From the NCBI GenBank assembly GCA_963575745.1, contig CAUYUJ010016475.1:1-64000 (forward strand): a stretch of 64,000 nt of DNA, in the 5' to 3' direction. A program made the translations under genes and the position numbers. This document shows positions 32,565-42,079 of this stretch, piece by piece (position 1 is the stretch's first letter; every line of letters starts with the position of its first letter). This DNA comes from Prorocentrum cordatum. Its lineage: Eukaryota > Sar > Dinophyceae > Prorocentrales > Prorocentraceae. The notes beneath the pieces were generated by a model. It worked only from the letters and a program-made list of their open reading frames with translations, was not told the origin of the DNA and made no database searches.

Positions 32565-32725
32565 TGGGGTCGGAGGATCGCGCGCATCGCCGATGCATCG
32601 GCGATGCGGCTCGACGTGGAGCCCGAGTTTCTCCACGCCAGTGTCGCCGCTGCATCGCCGACGTCGCCGATGCATCGCCAATGCATCGGCGATGCATCGG
32701 CGATGCGGCGCGACCCTCCAGTGGT
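32565..32725. repeat. GATGCATCGGC palindromic minisatellite, copy 1
   Basis: Units GCATCGCCGAT and GCATCGGCGAT alternate. 32583-32608 is a perfect 26-base palindrome centred on GATGCATC. The block, including CGGCTCGACGTGGAGCCCGA, matches 37550-37710. Confidence 0.9.
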
Positions 32726-32955
32726 GCGCGGCTAGATGGGGCGTGTTCTCGCTTCTTGGCCTTCGGGGGGGTGGGGGGGGGCCCGTCGTCGGCGGGACGC
32801 GGCTTGGAAAACTTCTCCTTTTTGACCCATGGAGGGGTCTGGGGGCCGAGTTGTAACAGATCTCGGCCAGCCAGGTGTGCACCAGAGGTCGCCCTTGCCA
32901 AAGGTCACTCGTGCGTGGGGCCGAGAAGACGGGCTCGCAGGCCTTGTGGAATGGG

Positions 32956-35214
32956 ATGGCGAGGCAAGCGTCCGACGGCGACCTCTCGAACTCGAGCGCG
33001 TCCAAGTCCAAGGGCCCTGCGCTCATCGACCAGTACCTCATGTATGAGCACATCCTGCAGGAGAACAACGCGCCCAAAGCTAGGATTGTCGATCAGATGT
33101 GGTTTCGTGTGGGAGTGACTTGCACAACATGCGTCAACGTCATCGTCCTGGCCCTCCAGGCTGATTTCGATTGCTGGGAGGGCTGGTGGGACCACAAGTG
33201 TGGGAGCAGGTACCCGTTGTGGCAGCCCCTAGACGTGGGGATTACAGTTACGTTCCTAGCCGAAATGTGCATCCGTCTGTATTGTTTCAATTGGACAGTT
33301 CTCTCCGTCATGATGTCTGGCCTCGGCGTTCACCGCAGTTTTCATTTCTTGCTGCCACTGGCGGACATGGTACCTTGCGCTGACGCTGCTTCCGCCGAGC
33401 TTGCGTTTTTCAGTCCGTGTTTGGCCCTGCTGGGCGTCGGTGCATGAAAATGAAGAGGATCGGTGAGAAGGGGGAGGAGGAGGAGGAGGAGGAGGAGGAG
33501 GAGAAGAATGAGGAGCGACAAGAGGAGGCGGAGAAACGGGAGAGCGAGAACGATTGGGAGGGGGTGATAAGAGGGAAGTTGAGGGAGAGAGAGAGAGAGA
33601 GAGAGATAGAGAAGACAGACAGACAGACAAACAGACAGGCAAGGCTCTCTCGGGGGCCTCCTTGGGCCATCATTGGGGCCATCTTGGGCCCGCCTTCCTC
33701 GACTCTTCGCCAGGCCCTCTGGGGACATCATGCGACGGTGTGGCGCCACTATTGGACGGTCTCGGGTTTCGCCTGTGCTTCTTAAGATGATTATGTTGGG
33801 CCGACCCGCCGTGAAGCAAACGTCCTAGGACTTCCCAGTGTGTGCTCCATGGTGAGGGCTGTCTGGGCACCTCTTATGTCCTTGTGGGGGGGGCTGGTCT
33901 CGAGGCCTCTCGTACGGTGATTGGGGCCTCTCAGGCCGTCTTGGAGGCCCCTGGATCGTTCCAGCAGGCTCCCGTGGCTATGTGGGGCCGTCCGGGCAGA
34001 AGCTAGGTGCCGTCTTGGCTTGGTGTCCTCTTGCGCCTTCGTGCGACGTCTTAAGGGGGTCCAGGATCCCCTGAATTCCCTGGCCCCTCATCGCGAAAAC
34101 CACCCCCCGTGAGATGGGCTGGGGCAGAGGCCGATGTGTCTCACGCCGGCACCCAAGGGGTCGGCGAATCGTAGTCATCTTGCGAGCAGCTGATGTTTTC
34201 GTGCTCTCCTCAACGGGTGTGTCATCTAGTTTCAGGTTGATCAGTGCTGTTCGAGTAATACACGCTGCCACTGTCATCAAGCCATTGCGACTTGTAGGGT
34301 TCTTCCGTGAGCTCTGGTTGATTGTCAGCGGTGCCAGGGAAGTTTTGCATGGCTTGTTCTACATATACTTGATCCTTCTGGTCGTCCTGTGGTGTTTCGC
34401 CATTCTGTTCACTCTGGCTCTGGGGGGGGACGATCCCGGTGCATTCGATTATTCGAATGCTGCGTGGGACGTGGATGATTATTGGGGAGGCGTCTTCAAG
34501 TCGTGCTTCACATTGTTCCAAATCTGCTCAGGGGACAAGTGGGCAAGTTCCATTGTGCGGCCTGTGATTCAGCAGAAGCCTTCTTTCATGTTATTGTTTA
34601 TCCCTTTCTTTTGCATGTCTGTCCTGGGTCTTCTGAACGGCATCGTCGGTATCATTGTTGAGAATGTGCTTAGCACTGCCCGAGCAAACGACGAGTTTGA
34701 GACAGAGGACAAAAGGCTAGTTGATGCGATCGTCATGCAGTCACTAAGGACGATCTTCGCAGAAGCTGACACCGACGGGAGCAACTCCCTGGAGTACGAC
34801 GAGTTGGCCGCTGCCATGCAGAGGCCGAAGGTGCGGCGGCGGCTGCGGATGCTCGGGCTCCCTACCAGGGACGTGCAGCTGCTCTTCGCGATGCTCGACG
34901 ACGAGCGCAGCGGCTCCGTCCACATCGACGCCTTCCTCCGCGGCTTCTGCCGGATGCGGGGGCCGGCCATGGCGGCCGACCTGCACCAGATGTCGGTCGA
35001 CCTGGGGAGGGGCGTCGGCACCGCGCGGCGCCTCGTCGAGGGCACGGAGGGCGCGAACGACATGCTGGAGCGCCTGATCGGCCTGCTCGGCGTGCTGGAG
35101 GCGGACGCCGCCGGGCCCGACGCCCACGAGACGGACCCGGTCGTCGCCGCCAAGCGGAGGCTCGGGCGCTGCATATTGGGTGGCAGTGCAGGGGGGGGGT
35201 GGGGCGGAAGATAA
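32956..35214 (+). CDS. Single-domain voltage-gated cation channel with EF-hands (two exons)
   Basis: Exon 1 from the ATG at 32956 (MARQASDGDLSNSS) encodes S1 (about 33103-33165) and S2 (about 33232-33300). Exon 2, from roughly 34150-34180 to the stop at 35212, encodes the end of S3 and an S4 with spaced charges (R, R, K, R, R in RLISAVRVIHAATVIKPLRL and on). It continues with S5 (34345-34425), a pore loop TLFQICSGDKWAS (filter SGDKW at 34528-34542) followed by IVRPV, and S6 (34585-34680). Two EF-hand loops lie in the cytoplasmic tail: DTDGSNSLEYDE at 34768, which is canonical, and DDERSGSVHIDA at 34897. TLFQ..(filter)..W..IVRP is the pattern of one-domain bacterial Nav and eukaryotic EukCat channels, which work as tetramers in membranes. 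The EF-hands suggest Ca2+ control. The middle of S3 is split by the intron, and upstream exons may exist. Confidence 0.8.
33305..34165 (+). other. Intron of the channel gene (approximate limits), repeat-filled
   Basis: The channel reading stops after S2 and resumes near the end of S3 about 860 bases later. Between them lie (GGA)n at 33472-33500, (GA)n at 33582-33606, (CAGA)n at 33614-33640 and a GGCCTCCTTGGGCC repeat block at 33650-34070. Exact donor and acceptor cannot be fixed by eye, because dinoflagellates also use GC and GA donors. GGGGCAG before 34131 and CCCAAG near 34157 are acceptor candidates. Confidence 0.6.
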
Positions 35215-35512
35215 GGGTCCACCTCTCGTGCGCCTTGACAGCACTAAGGGGACTCCCTGGGGGCCAACGAGGGGCACGGAAGGTGCACGTTTCTCCCCCC
35301 CCCCATTCATCGGTACGATCGACATGGGTACGGAAAGTATAGGTACGAAGACCGGCAGTATTTCTGGTTCATTTTGAACAGGACTCGCTGTCGGTGTCGC
35401 AGCGGACTATGTACATGTGAGACAGAAGGCCGTCTTCCCAGAGGCCGCCGTCGGTTCCGCACACCATTCTTTCTGTACCCCTTCCCGGCGTCCAAAATTT
35501 GCCGCCCCCCCC
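35215..35512. other. 3' flank of the channel gene
   Basis: TCGGTACGATCGACATG at about 35310 with the following GGTACGAAGACCGGCAG matches 50507-50560 (TTCGGTACGGTCGACATG, GGTACGGAGACCGACAG), so a small dispersed repeat is present here. Confidence 0.55.
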
Positions 35513-35532
35513 CATTGATCGGCGGCGAGCGA

Positions 35533-35702
35533 GGGGGGAAGTGAGAGGGAGAAGGCCTTCTCGGAAGGCGGCTGGACTTCTCGGAAGCCCTCGCGCCCTC
35601 TGAGAAGTTTTCTGCGTCTTCGGGGAAGGCTTGGAAAATTTGTCAGAAGGCCCGAGGACTTCCGAGCCTTCCGAGAAGGCCCGCCCCCTCTCACTTCCCC
35701 CC
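35533..35702. mobile_element. MITE-like inverted-repeat element, ~170 bp
   Basis: The left arm at 35533-35569 (GGGGGGAAGTGAGAGGG, then GGCCTTCTCGGAAGGC) and the right arm at 35666-35702 are inverted copies with about three differences in 37 bases. The interior has further CTTCTCGGAAG words. A weaker inverted match extends outwards (TTGATCGGCGG on the left, CCGTCAA on the right). No clear target duplication is visible. Confidence 0.7.
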
Positions 35703-35739
35703 TGGGCGCGCCGTCAAATTGAGGAACGCCCACTAGGCG

Positions 35740-35970
35740 CATGGGGAAAGCCGCCGCGAGGCAGAGGGAGGCGCGAGAGCTGCAGCGGCGCGCGCGGAGC
35801 TCGGGCAACTGCGCCCGGGTTCCCGCCCCGCGGCGGTCCGCGGGCCCCGAAGGAGGCGATGCGACGGGGGAGGCGTCGCCTCCTCCGCCTCCTCCGCCTC
35901 CTCCGCCTCCTCCTCCGCCTCCTCCTCCTCCTTGTCCTCCTCCTCCGCTTCAGCTCCCTTTGCCTCCACT
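35740..35970. other. GC-rich segment with (CCTCCG)n
   Basis: A (CCTCCGCCTCCTC)n run occupies 35880-35950. Frames across it are low-complexity. Confidence 0.6.
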
Positions 35971-35992
35971 TCGGTGGCCATTTAGGCTCAGA
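35971..35992 (+). other. Candidate spliced-leader relic
   Basis: The core GCCATTTAGGCTCA matches the leader GCCATTTTGGCTCA with one difference. Over 22 bases there are five differences. It directly precedes a decayed coding region at 35998, as expected for a retroposed trans-spliced mRNA. Confidence 0.45.
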
Positions 35993-35997
35993 ATGCC

Positions 35998-36855
35998 TTG
36001 TTCCGAAGGGGAACACGTGGATACCGCCATTCTGCGGCTAGCAAGGCTGGTTCCAGCGTGGCATCTGTCTTTAGTGAGCTCTTGGTGGAGCAACTCCTCG
36101 CCTGGTCAGCCCCAGGTTTCCGTTCTTCGCGCTGCTGCTCTGTCGCAGGCATTGCGCCGTTTCCTGCGTCCAGCAAACATGATTCGTTGTGCCGTTGTTG
36201 TACTCAGCGTGGATCTGGGGAACCATGGGTCAATGCTGGGTGGAAGATGTGCAGTGGAGGGCGTGGCAAGGCAGACTGTGTTTGAATGCGCAAGGTAGCT
36301 TGGCTTATGCGCAACGTGGAGCCCAAGGAACGTCCTGCCGCAAACCGCGTCCTAGGGCTGGGGGGGGGGCAGCGCGGAGACCGCTAAGTTTTTGGCACAG
36401 CTGCAGGCGTAGATGGCTGAATTGCGACGGCAGACGGGTACCACAGCCCCAGCGGCGGCACGCCCACACGTGGAGATCGCGTCGAGCAGCTTCTCCCGGA
36501 AGATGCGATCCTCACGGCGCAGGTGGCTGCTCAGGAGAGTATCTTTACGGCGTGTGTGGGGGCCGTGGGCATGGACAAGTTTGCACCTGACGCTCTACAG
36601 GCGAAGGCCGACCTGCTGGCGAGGAGGCGGGCGAAGCAGCCGCTGTGCTCGCAGATCCGCCCGCTTTTGCCAATATACAGAATGCGAATGCGAAGATGCA
36701 TCGGCTCGAAAGGCTGCAGCTTCCAAGCAGGAACAGCTGGTCGTTTTACAAGAGGCTGCTGGGTCTGAGTCCAAGGCCGCAGTACAGAGAGCAATCATCT
36801 TGGAGCTCGATGGGGCAGTTCCAGCGCCTTTGCAAGTCCGCGCCTCAGTTTCCTG
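35998..36855 (+). pseudogene. Decayed coding region, probably retroposed, helical protein
   Basis: The first frame reads SKAGSSVASVFSELLVEQLL, an amphipathic start. Later pieces lie in three different frames: MAELRRQTGTTAPAAARPHV (36413), MDKFAPDALQAKADLLARRR (36571) and ARKAAASKQEQLVVLQEAAG (near 36690). Together they suggest a Gln/Ala/Glu-rich helical protein of retroelement or host origin that has picked up several frameshifts. There is no intron-like gap, and a spliced-leader relic lies just upstream. The family is not identified. Confidence 0.4.
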
Positions 36856-37083
36856 AAGGTAATCGACGTCGGGGAGTCGGGTCGGGCGCTAGCTCTCAAG
36901 CAGCTCTGTCGAGGCCCATCGGGGATAGACTTTCCGCGCGCAGCAGACCCGCCTCAAACGATTGTGGCGTGGGGAGCCACCTCGGTTGCGCCTGAGGGTC
37001 CTGGGTCCTGACTGTGTGTAGTCGGGGGGGCCGTAGGTTTGCGCGATGTAGCGTGGGTCCGGGCGAGTTGGGCTCATGTTCTA

Positions 37084-37443
37084 TTGGCGTCTTTCCTACG
37101 CCTCCCTTTCTTTCTTATCCTACACCTCTTCTTCTTCCTCCTCCTCCTCCACTTCCTCCTCCTCCTCCTTCTCCTCCTCCTCCTCGTCATCCACCCATTC
37201 CTCCTCCGCCTCTTCCTCCTTCTCCTCCTCTTCCTCTTCCTCTCCCTCTCCTCCTCCTTCCCTTCCTCCTTCCCCCTCCTCCTCCTCCTCCGCCGCCGCC
37301 TCCTCCTCCTTCTCCTCCTCCTCCTCCTCCTCCTCCTCCTCCTCCTTGTCCTCCCCCACCCCTTCCCCCTCATTCTCTTCCTCCCCCTCCTCCTCTTCCT
37401 CCTCCTCCTCCTCCTCCTTCTCCCCCTCCCCCTCCTCACTCAT
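37084..37443 (+). repeat. (TCC)n pyrimidine tract, ~360 bp
   Basis: Almost pure C/T on the plus strand, built of CCTCCT and CTTCCT units. All frames over it (poly-Ser, Leu, Pro, or Glu/Arg on the minus strand) are artefacts of the repeat. Confidence 0.95.
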
Positions 37444-37534
37444 CCTCCATTCCCACCCCTCTGTCTCTTCCTCCCCCCGTCCTCCCCAGACCTCCTCGCG
37501 CCGTGATTCCAGGCCGCCCACATGGGGGGTCCGA

Positions 37535-37715
37535 GTAAGGTCGGAGGATCGTGCCGCATCGCCAGTGCATCGGGGATGCGGCTCGATGTGGAGCCCGATT
37601 TTCTCCGCACCGCCGGGACCGATGCATCGCCAACGCATCGCCGACGCATCGCCGACGCATCGCCGATGCATCGGTGATGCATCGGCGATGCGGCGCGATC
37701 CTACGACCCCATCCG
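37535..37715. repeat. GATGCATCGGC palindromic minisatellite, copy 2
   Basis: Units GCATCGCCGACGCATCG and GATGCATCGGTGATGC. It is flanked as in copy 1 by GGAGGATCG on one side and GCGGCGCGATCCT on the other. Confidence 0.9.
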
Positions 37716-38640
37716 CACGGACCCCATCAGGGAGGCCTCTAGTGACAGAGGTCACGGCGGGAGGTTGCAGTCTTCGGCCCCCGGGGGCCCTGCGCACGAG
37801 GCCCCGCGGGGCCGTCAAGACAGGCGGCCCGTGCAGGGCGGGGAGCCGGCCCTGGGGGAAGGGTCCGCGACACCTCGGGGGGCTGTGCGCTGCACTCTAT
37901 AGAGATCACGACGCCGAGGGGTCGGGGCCCTCCCACTCTTCACCCCTGCCCGCCTCCGCCCCCTTCGCCATGCCAGACCATGGGCGCCAGGAGAGCGCCC
38001 AGGGGCCCGCCGGCGGCGGGCCTAAGCTCAGGCGGCGGCCGGCGGGGTTCGGGCCCGATGCGCGCCGGTGTCGACGCTGGCACGAGGCACCGGAGCAGGC
38101 AGCAGCTGTCGCATGGCCTTCTCATCCCCCCTGCTCCCCCTTCCTTGCCGGCAGTCATCGGCGCCAGTCAGCGCCCAGCTGTTGCCGCGCGAGGGCCCTG
38201 ACTGTATCGTTTGTGCCATGATCCCAGGCCGCCTCACGAGCGAACTGGAAGATGGTGCGACGCGGCGTCAGGGTGTGGCGCACATGCAGCCACTGGAGCG
38301 GCTGTCCTTGCTGGCCTCGACGGGCGCCTTGCCGGGCGTGTCGCAATCGGTTACGAAAAGCAAGGGGGATCGACGCTTGCAGCAGACTGCCCCGAAGGGG
38401 CCCCCCAGCCCTGCAGGTGCACAACGGAAACAAAGCGCTTCGCCCCCCCCCCCCCCCGTGTGATGTCCGCTCAGTAAGCAAAGCCCGACCTCGCTTGGCG
38501 AGCGGCGCCCCTAGGGGGCGCCCCCGGAGGCAGTGCTTTGTGTTGAGACCGCCCTGCGGGGCCTGCTGAGGCCAGCCCGGGCCACCTCTCCGGGCTGGGA
38601 CTGCCTCAGGGCTGTCTGTCCGCAAGCCTGGGCCGTGCTA
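37716..38640. other. GC-rich region with no recognised gene
   Basis: Open frames overlap on both strands at 37940-38470, and none resembles a known family. A C13 run at 38446-38458 could also be an assembly trouble spot. Confidence 0.35.
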
Positions 38641-38664
38641 GAGGTTGCAAGAAGAAAGTGACAT

Positions 38665-38825
38665 GAACATGAACTTCAGGAGTTGCGCGCGGGTTTCTTG
38701 GATCTGCGCTGGGACCCCCGACAGCGCCTCGGGCGCCGCCCATGGCGCGTTCCGCGCGCCAGGGAGGGGGGCGCAGCACCGATCCAAGAAGTCTGCGCAG
38801 ACTTCCGAAATTTTCTGATCATGCA
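38665..38825. mobile_element. Short inverted-repeat element, copy 1 of 3
   Basis: GCGCGGGTTTCTTGGATC (about 38687) and its inverted partner GATCCAAGAAGTCTGCGCAG (about 38780) bracket a GGCGCC-rich centre. Copies 2 and 3 lie at 49325-49480 and 51000-51150, in the same orientation. Confidence 0.7.
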
Positions 38826-38829
38826 ATGC

Positions 38830-39410
38830 GTGTTCCTCTTTCGCTAGTGTGTGTGGCGTTCCTTTCCAAACTGATGCAGACTTGGGGCGCTCTCGTCTCT
38901 AAGTTCGGCAGTTTGTAGATCCCCGCGTCCAGCCAGACGTGGGGTAGACGGCCTCCGCACACTTAGGGAGGCCTAATGTCCCACTGTCAGCAGCCTAGGC
39001 TCGCCTTTCTCTCCACACTGCCGCGTCCTCAAGCGCCCTTCACTGGACCTTGGCATTGGGGAGCGCCTGAAAAGACATGATTGGTTTAGAGTCGCCACCA
39101 TCTCCGTCTTGGATTGGATCAGCGCCGAACCCGGGCTCCCGCTTCTCCCCGCGCGGTAGAACGACGCCACTGAACGTATCAGGCCATTGGCTCTGAGCTT
39201 TGCCATGCCCTGCCCTGGTCTGCCCCGGACCCTGACAGGTACGGCGTTGCCCTGAGTTGTGCAGGTCCCTGCACGGCTCCAGGCTGCGTCTTGCCTTGCC
39301 AAGTTTCCTGCACAAGGAGTCGTCCTCTGCCAACAGTCCTGGGCAGGAGTTGCTCACGAGCGAATCACTTGTGTTATGGACCTGTTACTAACAAACCACA
39401 ACATAGCTTG
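38830..39410. other. Unclassified spacer
   Basis: Moderate GC with no gene or named repeat. CTGCCCTGCC-like words begin near 39200. Confidence 0.4.
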
Positions 39411-39413
39411 TTT

Positions 39414-40040
39414 CCGGGAGGATTCCCCACATCATATTTACATGGAAGAACCCTGTTATAAGGATTCCTTCGAAGGACTCTTTCATCAGGATTCCCTGGC
39501 CAGTTCGTCAGCTCCACGTTCACGATCCTACTGCTCCATTCTGCTCTGACTCGCGCTGGCCCTGCTACCTACAGCGCTGCTCTAAGCTGCGCCTGGTTCT
39601 GCTCTGCTCCAGGTTCTGCTCTGCGCTGCCAAGCTTCCTGGGTAAGGAATCCTCTGCTCTGCCCTGCCAAGCGTCCTGAAGACAGAATCCTTTATTATGC
39701 AATCCTTGTTAGGAGTTTCACTCACTCAGGAGCCCTTACTATCGAATCCTCATAAGAAAACCAGTAATGAGGATTCCTTATGAAAGGATTCCCAGTTAAG
39801 GATTCCGTACGCAAATAAACCTCAACAATAATTCCCGAGTGTCTACTTCTTAATCAGGATTCCCTGGCCAGTACAACAGCTCCAAGTCCGCGAACCTACT
39901 GCTCCATTCTGCTTTGCCTTGCCCTGCTGTGCCCAGCCCTGCTCTGCCCCAGGCTCTGCTCTGCCGTGCCACGCATCCTGGACAAGAAATCCTTTATAAG
40001 TATTCCTTGACAGGAACAATGTGTAGAGGAATCCTGAATA
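39414..40040 (+). repeat. AGGATTCC / CTGCTCTGCC repeat region
   Basis: AGGATTCC occurs at 39419, 39461, 39488, about 39764, 39778, 39798 and 39856, with GGAATCCT inversions near 39645 and 40030. A ~65-base segment starting TCAGGATTCCCTGGCCAG is repeated directly at 39486 and 39854. CTGCTCTGCCCTGCC words fill the gaps. Confidence 0.85.
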
Positions 40041-40299
40041 GGAGCCAGTGGTAAGTCGTCGTCGTGGTCGTCCCCCTCCGCCTCTGCTCCTCCTCCTCCT
40101 CCTCCTCCTCCTCCGCCTCGTCCTCCTCCTGTGGTCCCCGTTGGTGCCCTTTGGGCCACCCTCTGATTCCATCTGGTCACCGCCCCGCGGAGAGCACCCA
40201 TGGTGGTCGACCTGTGTGCGTGGGGGCGGGGGGGAGGGGGGGCAAGAACATGTTTTTAAAAAACACATTTCGATATGTTTCCTGCATTTCATTTGCTCG

Positions 40300-40460
40300 A
40301 GTTGCAAGGCTGTCCCGAGCAAGGACCACGTGTTTTAACGTGTCCAGGTGTCCCAGGAGGGTATCATGGTTGCCCTGACCTTAATCCACATGTTTGTACG
40401 TGTCCAGGCCACCCAGTGGAGTATCTAACATGATCGTCCCGAACTGGAACCACGTGTGAT
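40300..40460 (+). repeat. ~62-bp CACGTG-containing repeat, two to three units
   Basis: Units with GTATCTAACATGATCGTCCC, CCACGTGTTTTAACGTGTCC and AGGCCACCCAG. Same family as 46140-46490. Confidence 0.8.
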
Positions 40461-40464
40461 TTCA

Positions 40465-40511
40465 CAACCATCCTGTGGTGCTGGGCTTTGAAGGGACGGT
40501 CCCCGCGTTCC
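40465..40511 (+). repeat. Module A, copy before array S3
   Basis: CAACCATCCTGTGGTGCTGG, then TTTGAAGGGACGG and TCCCCGCGTTCC, followed by CCTCC-rich pyrimidines to 40560. Confidence 0.85.
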
Positions 40512-40559
40512 TCCTCCCTCCTTCCTTCCTCCCCCCCCTCCCCTCCTCCCTCCTCCCTG

Positions 40560-41530
40560 CGTTTCACCCACCAAGTACAACGATCCGTGGCCCCATAGGG
40601 GGCTCCACCGAAGCCTCCAGTGGAACCGTCCGCATGCGTCCTGGAAGCCCAATTAGGCATTGTCACCCACCCAATACAGCGTTTCGTGGCCCCATAGGGG
40701 GCTCCACCTAAGCTCCCAGTGGGACCGTCCGCATGCGCCCAGGAAGCCCAACTCGGCATTTTCACCCACCCAGTACAGCGTTTAGTGGCCCCAGTCCGCG
40801 TGCGTCCCGGAAACCCAATTTGGCATTTTCACCCACCCAGTCAACGTTAGGGGGGCCCCACCGAAGCCCCCAGTGGAACCGTCCGCATGCCCCGGAAACC
40901 CAATTTGGCATTTTCACCCACCCAGTACAGCGTTTCGTGGCCCCATAGGGAGCCCCACCGAAGCCCCCAGTGGGACCGTCCGCATGCGTCCCGGAAGCTC
41001 AATTTGGCATTGTCACCCACCCGGTACAGCGTTTCGTGGCCCCATAGGGAGCCCCACCGAACCCTCCAGTGGGATTATCCGCATGCCCCGGAAACCCAAT
41101 TTGGCATTTTCTCTCACCCAGTATTGCGTTTCGTGGCCCCATAGGGAGCTCCACCGAAGCCCCCAGTGGGACCGTCCGCATGCGTCCCCGAAACTCAATT
41201 TGGCATTGTCACCCACCCAGTACAGCGTTTCGTGGCCCCATAGAGAGCCCCACCGAAACCCCCAGAGGGACCGTCCGCATGCGTCCTGGAAGCCCAATAT
41301 GGCATTTTCACCCACCAGGTACAACGTTTCGTGGCCCCACAGGGAGCGCCACCGAAGCTCCCGTTGGGACCGCCCGCGTGCGTCCCACGCACCCAATTTG
41401 GCACTGTCACCCACCCAGTACAGCGTTTCGCGGCCCCATAGGGAGCTCCACCGAAGCCCCCAGTGGGACCGCCCGCACGCGTCCGTCCCTCACACCCAAT
41501 TTTGCAGATTCGCCCATCTACAGCGCTTGG
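40560..41530 (-). repeat. Satellite array S3, about eleven monomers of ~100 bp
   Basis: Plus-strand monomers read CACCCACCCAGTACAGCG, TTTCGTGGCCCCATAGGGAG, CTCCACCGAAGCCCCCAGTG, then GTCCGCATGCG and a CAATTTGGCATT spacer. Two monomers near 40790-40860 are internally deleted. The last, at 41500-41530, is diverged. Confidence 0.95.
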
Positions 41531-41539
41531 TGGCTTCAT

Positions 41540-42075
41540 ACGAAGATGTGTTCAGTGTGTGTTGAGCGACGCGCTTGTTTTCACGTGTCTAGGTCGCCCA
41601 GGCGGATTTCTTGCATCTAGATTTGGGCAGGATGTCTCGAGCGAAACGCTTGTTCCCAGCACGTTCCGTAGCGCGTCCGGTTGGCACGTCCCGCGGTGCG
41701 TTCCCATGGCACGTCCCCTGGCAAGTCCCCTGGCGCGTCCCTTGGGACGTTTCGCGGCGCGTCCTCCTGGCATGTCTTGTCAAGTAGCTCTGGGGCAGCT
41801 ACTATGTGCTCAGGCAGCTCGAGCTTGAGATCCAGATCGGTTCAGTCAGGACTCGGATGCAAAGGAGGACTCGATCCACAATACTATAGAGCACAATCGC
41901 GGCATGGCACATGGCAATGCAGCACGGCGCAGCACAGCACAGCCCTTGGCGCGGTACATCAAGATCGAGACACTCAGCATCTCAATCGCCCGTCGCCCAA
42001 GCAGATGTCTTGGAAACGCTGCCATGCCTCACACTTCTATATTCCTGTCCGGGTTCGTGGGCCGATCATGTTTGT
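41540..42075 (+). repeat. Dispersed ~530-bp block, copy 1
   Basis: GATGTCTCGAGCGAAACGC, a GGCACGTCCC-rich middle, GGACTCGATCCACAA, CAGCACGGCGCAGCACAGC and GGGCCGATCATGTTT occur in the same order as at 46510-47450. Confidence 0.9.
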
Positions 42076-42079
42076 AAAA

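Noticed and set aside
37076-38221. 381-residue ORF starting in the pyrimidine tract
   Set aside because: The first third is poly-Ser from (TCC)n, the rest resembles no protein, and competing frames are equally open.
40873-41620. Long frames across array S3 (and 51743-52864 across S4)
   Set aside because: These are the same satellite monomers read in shifting frames.
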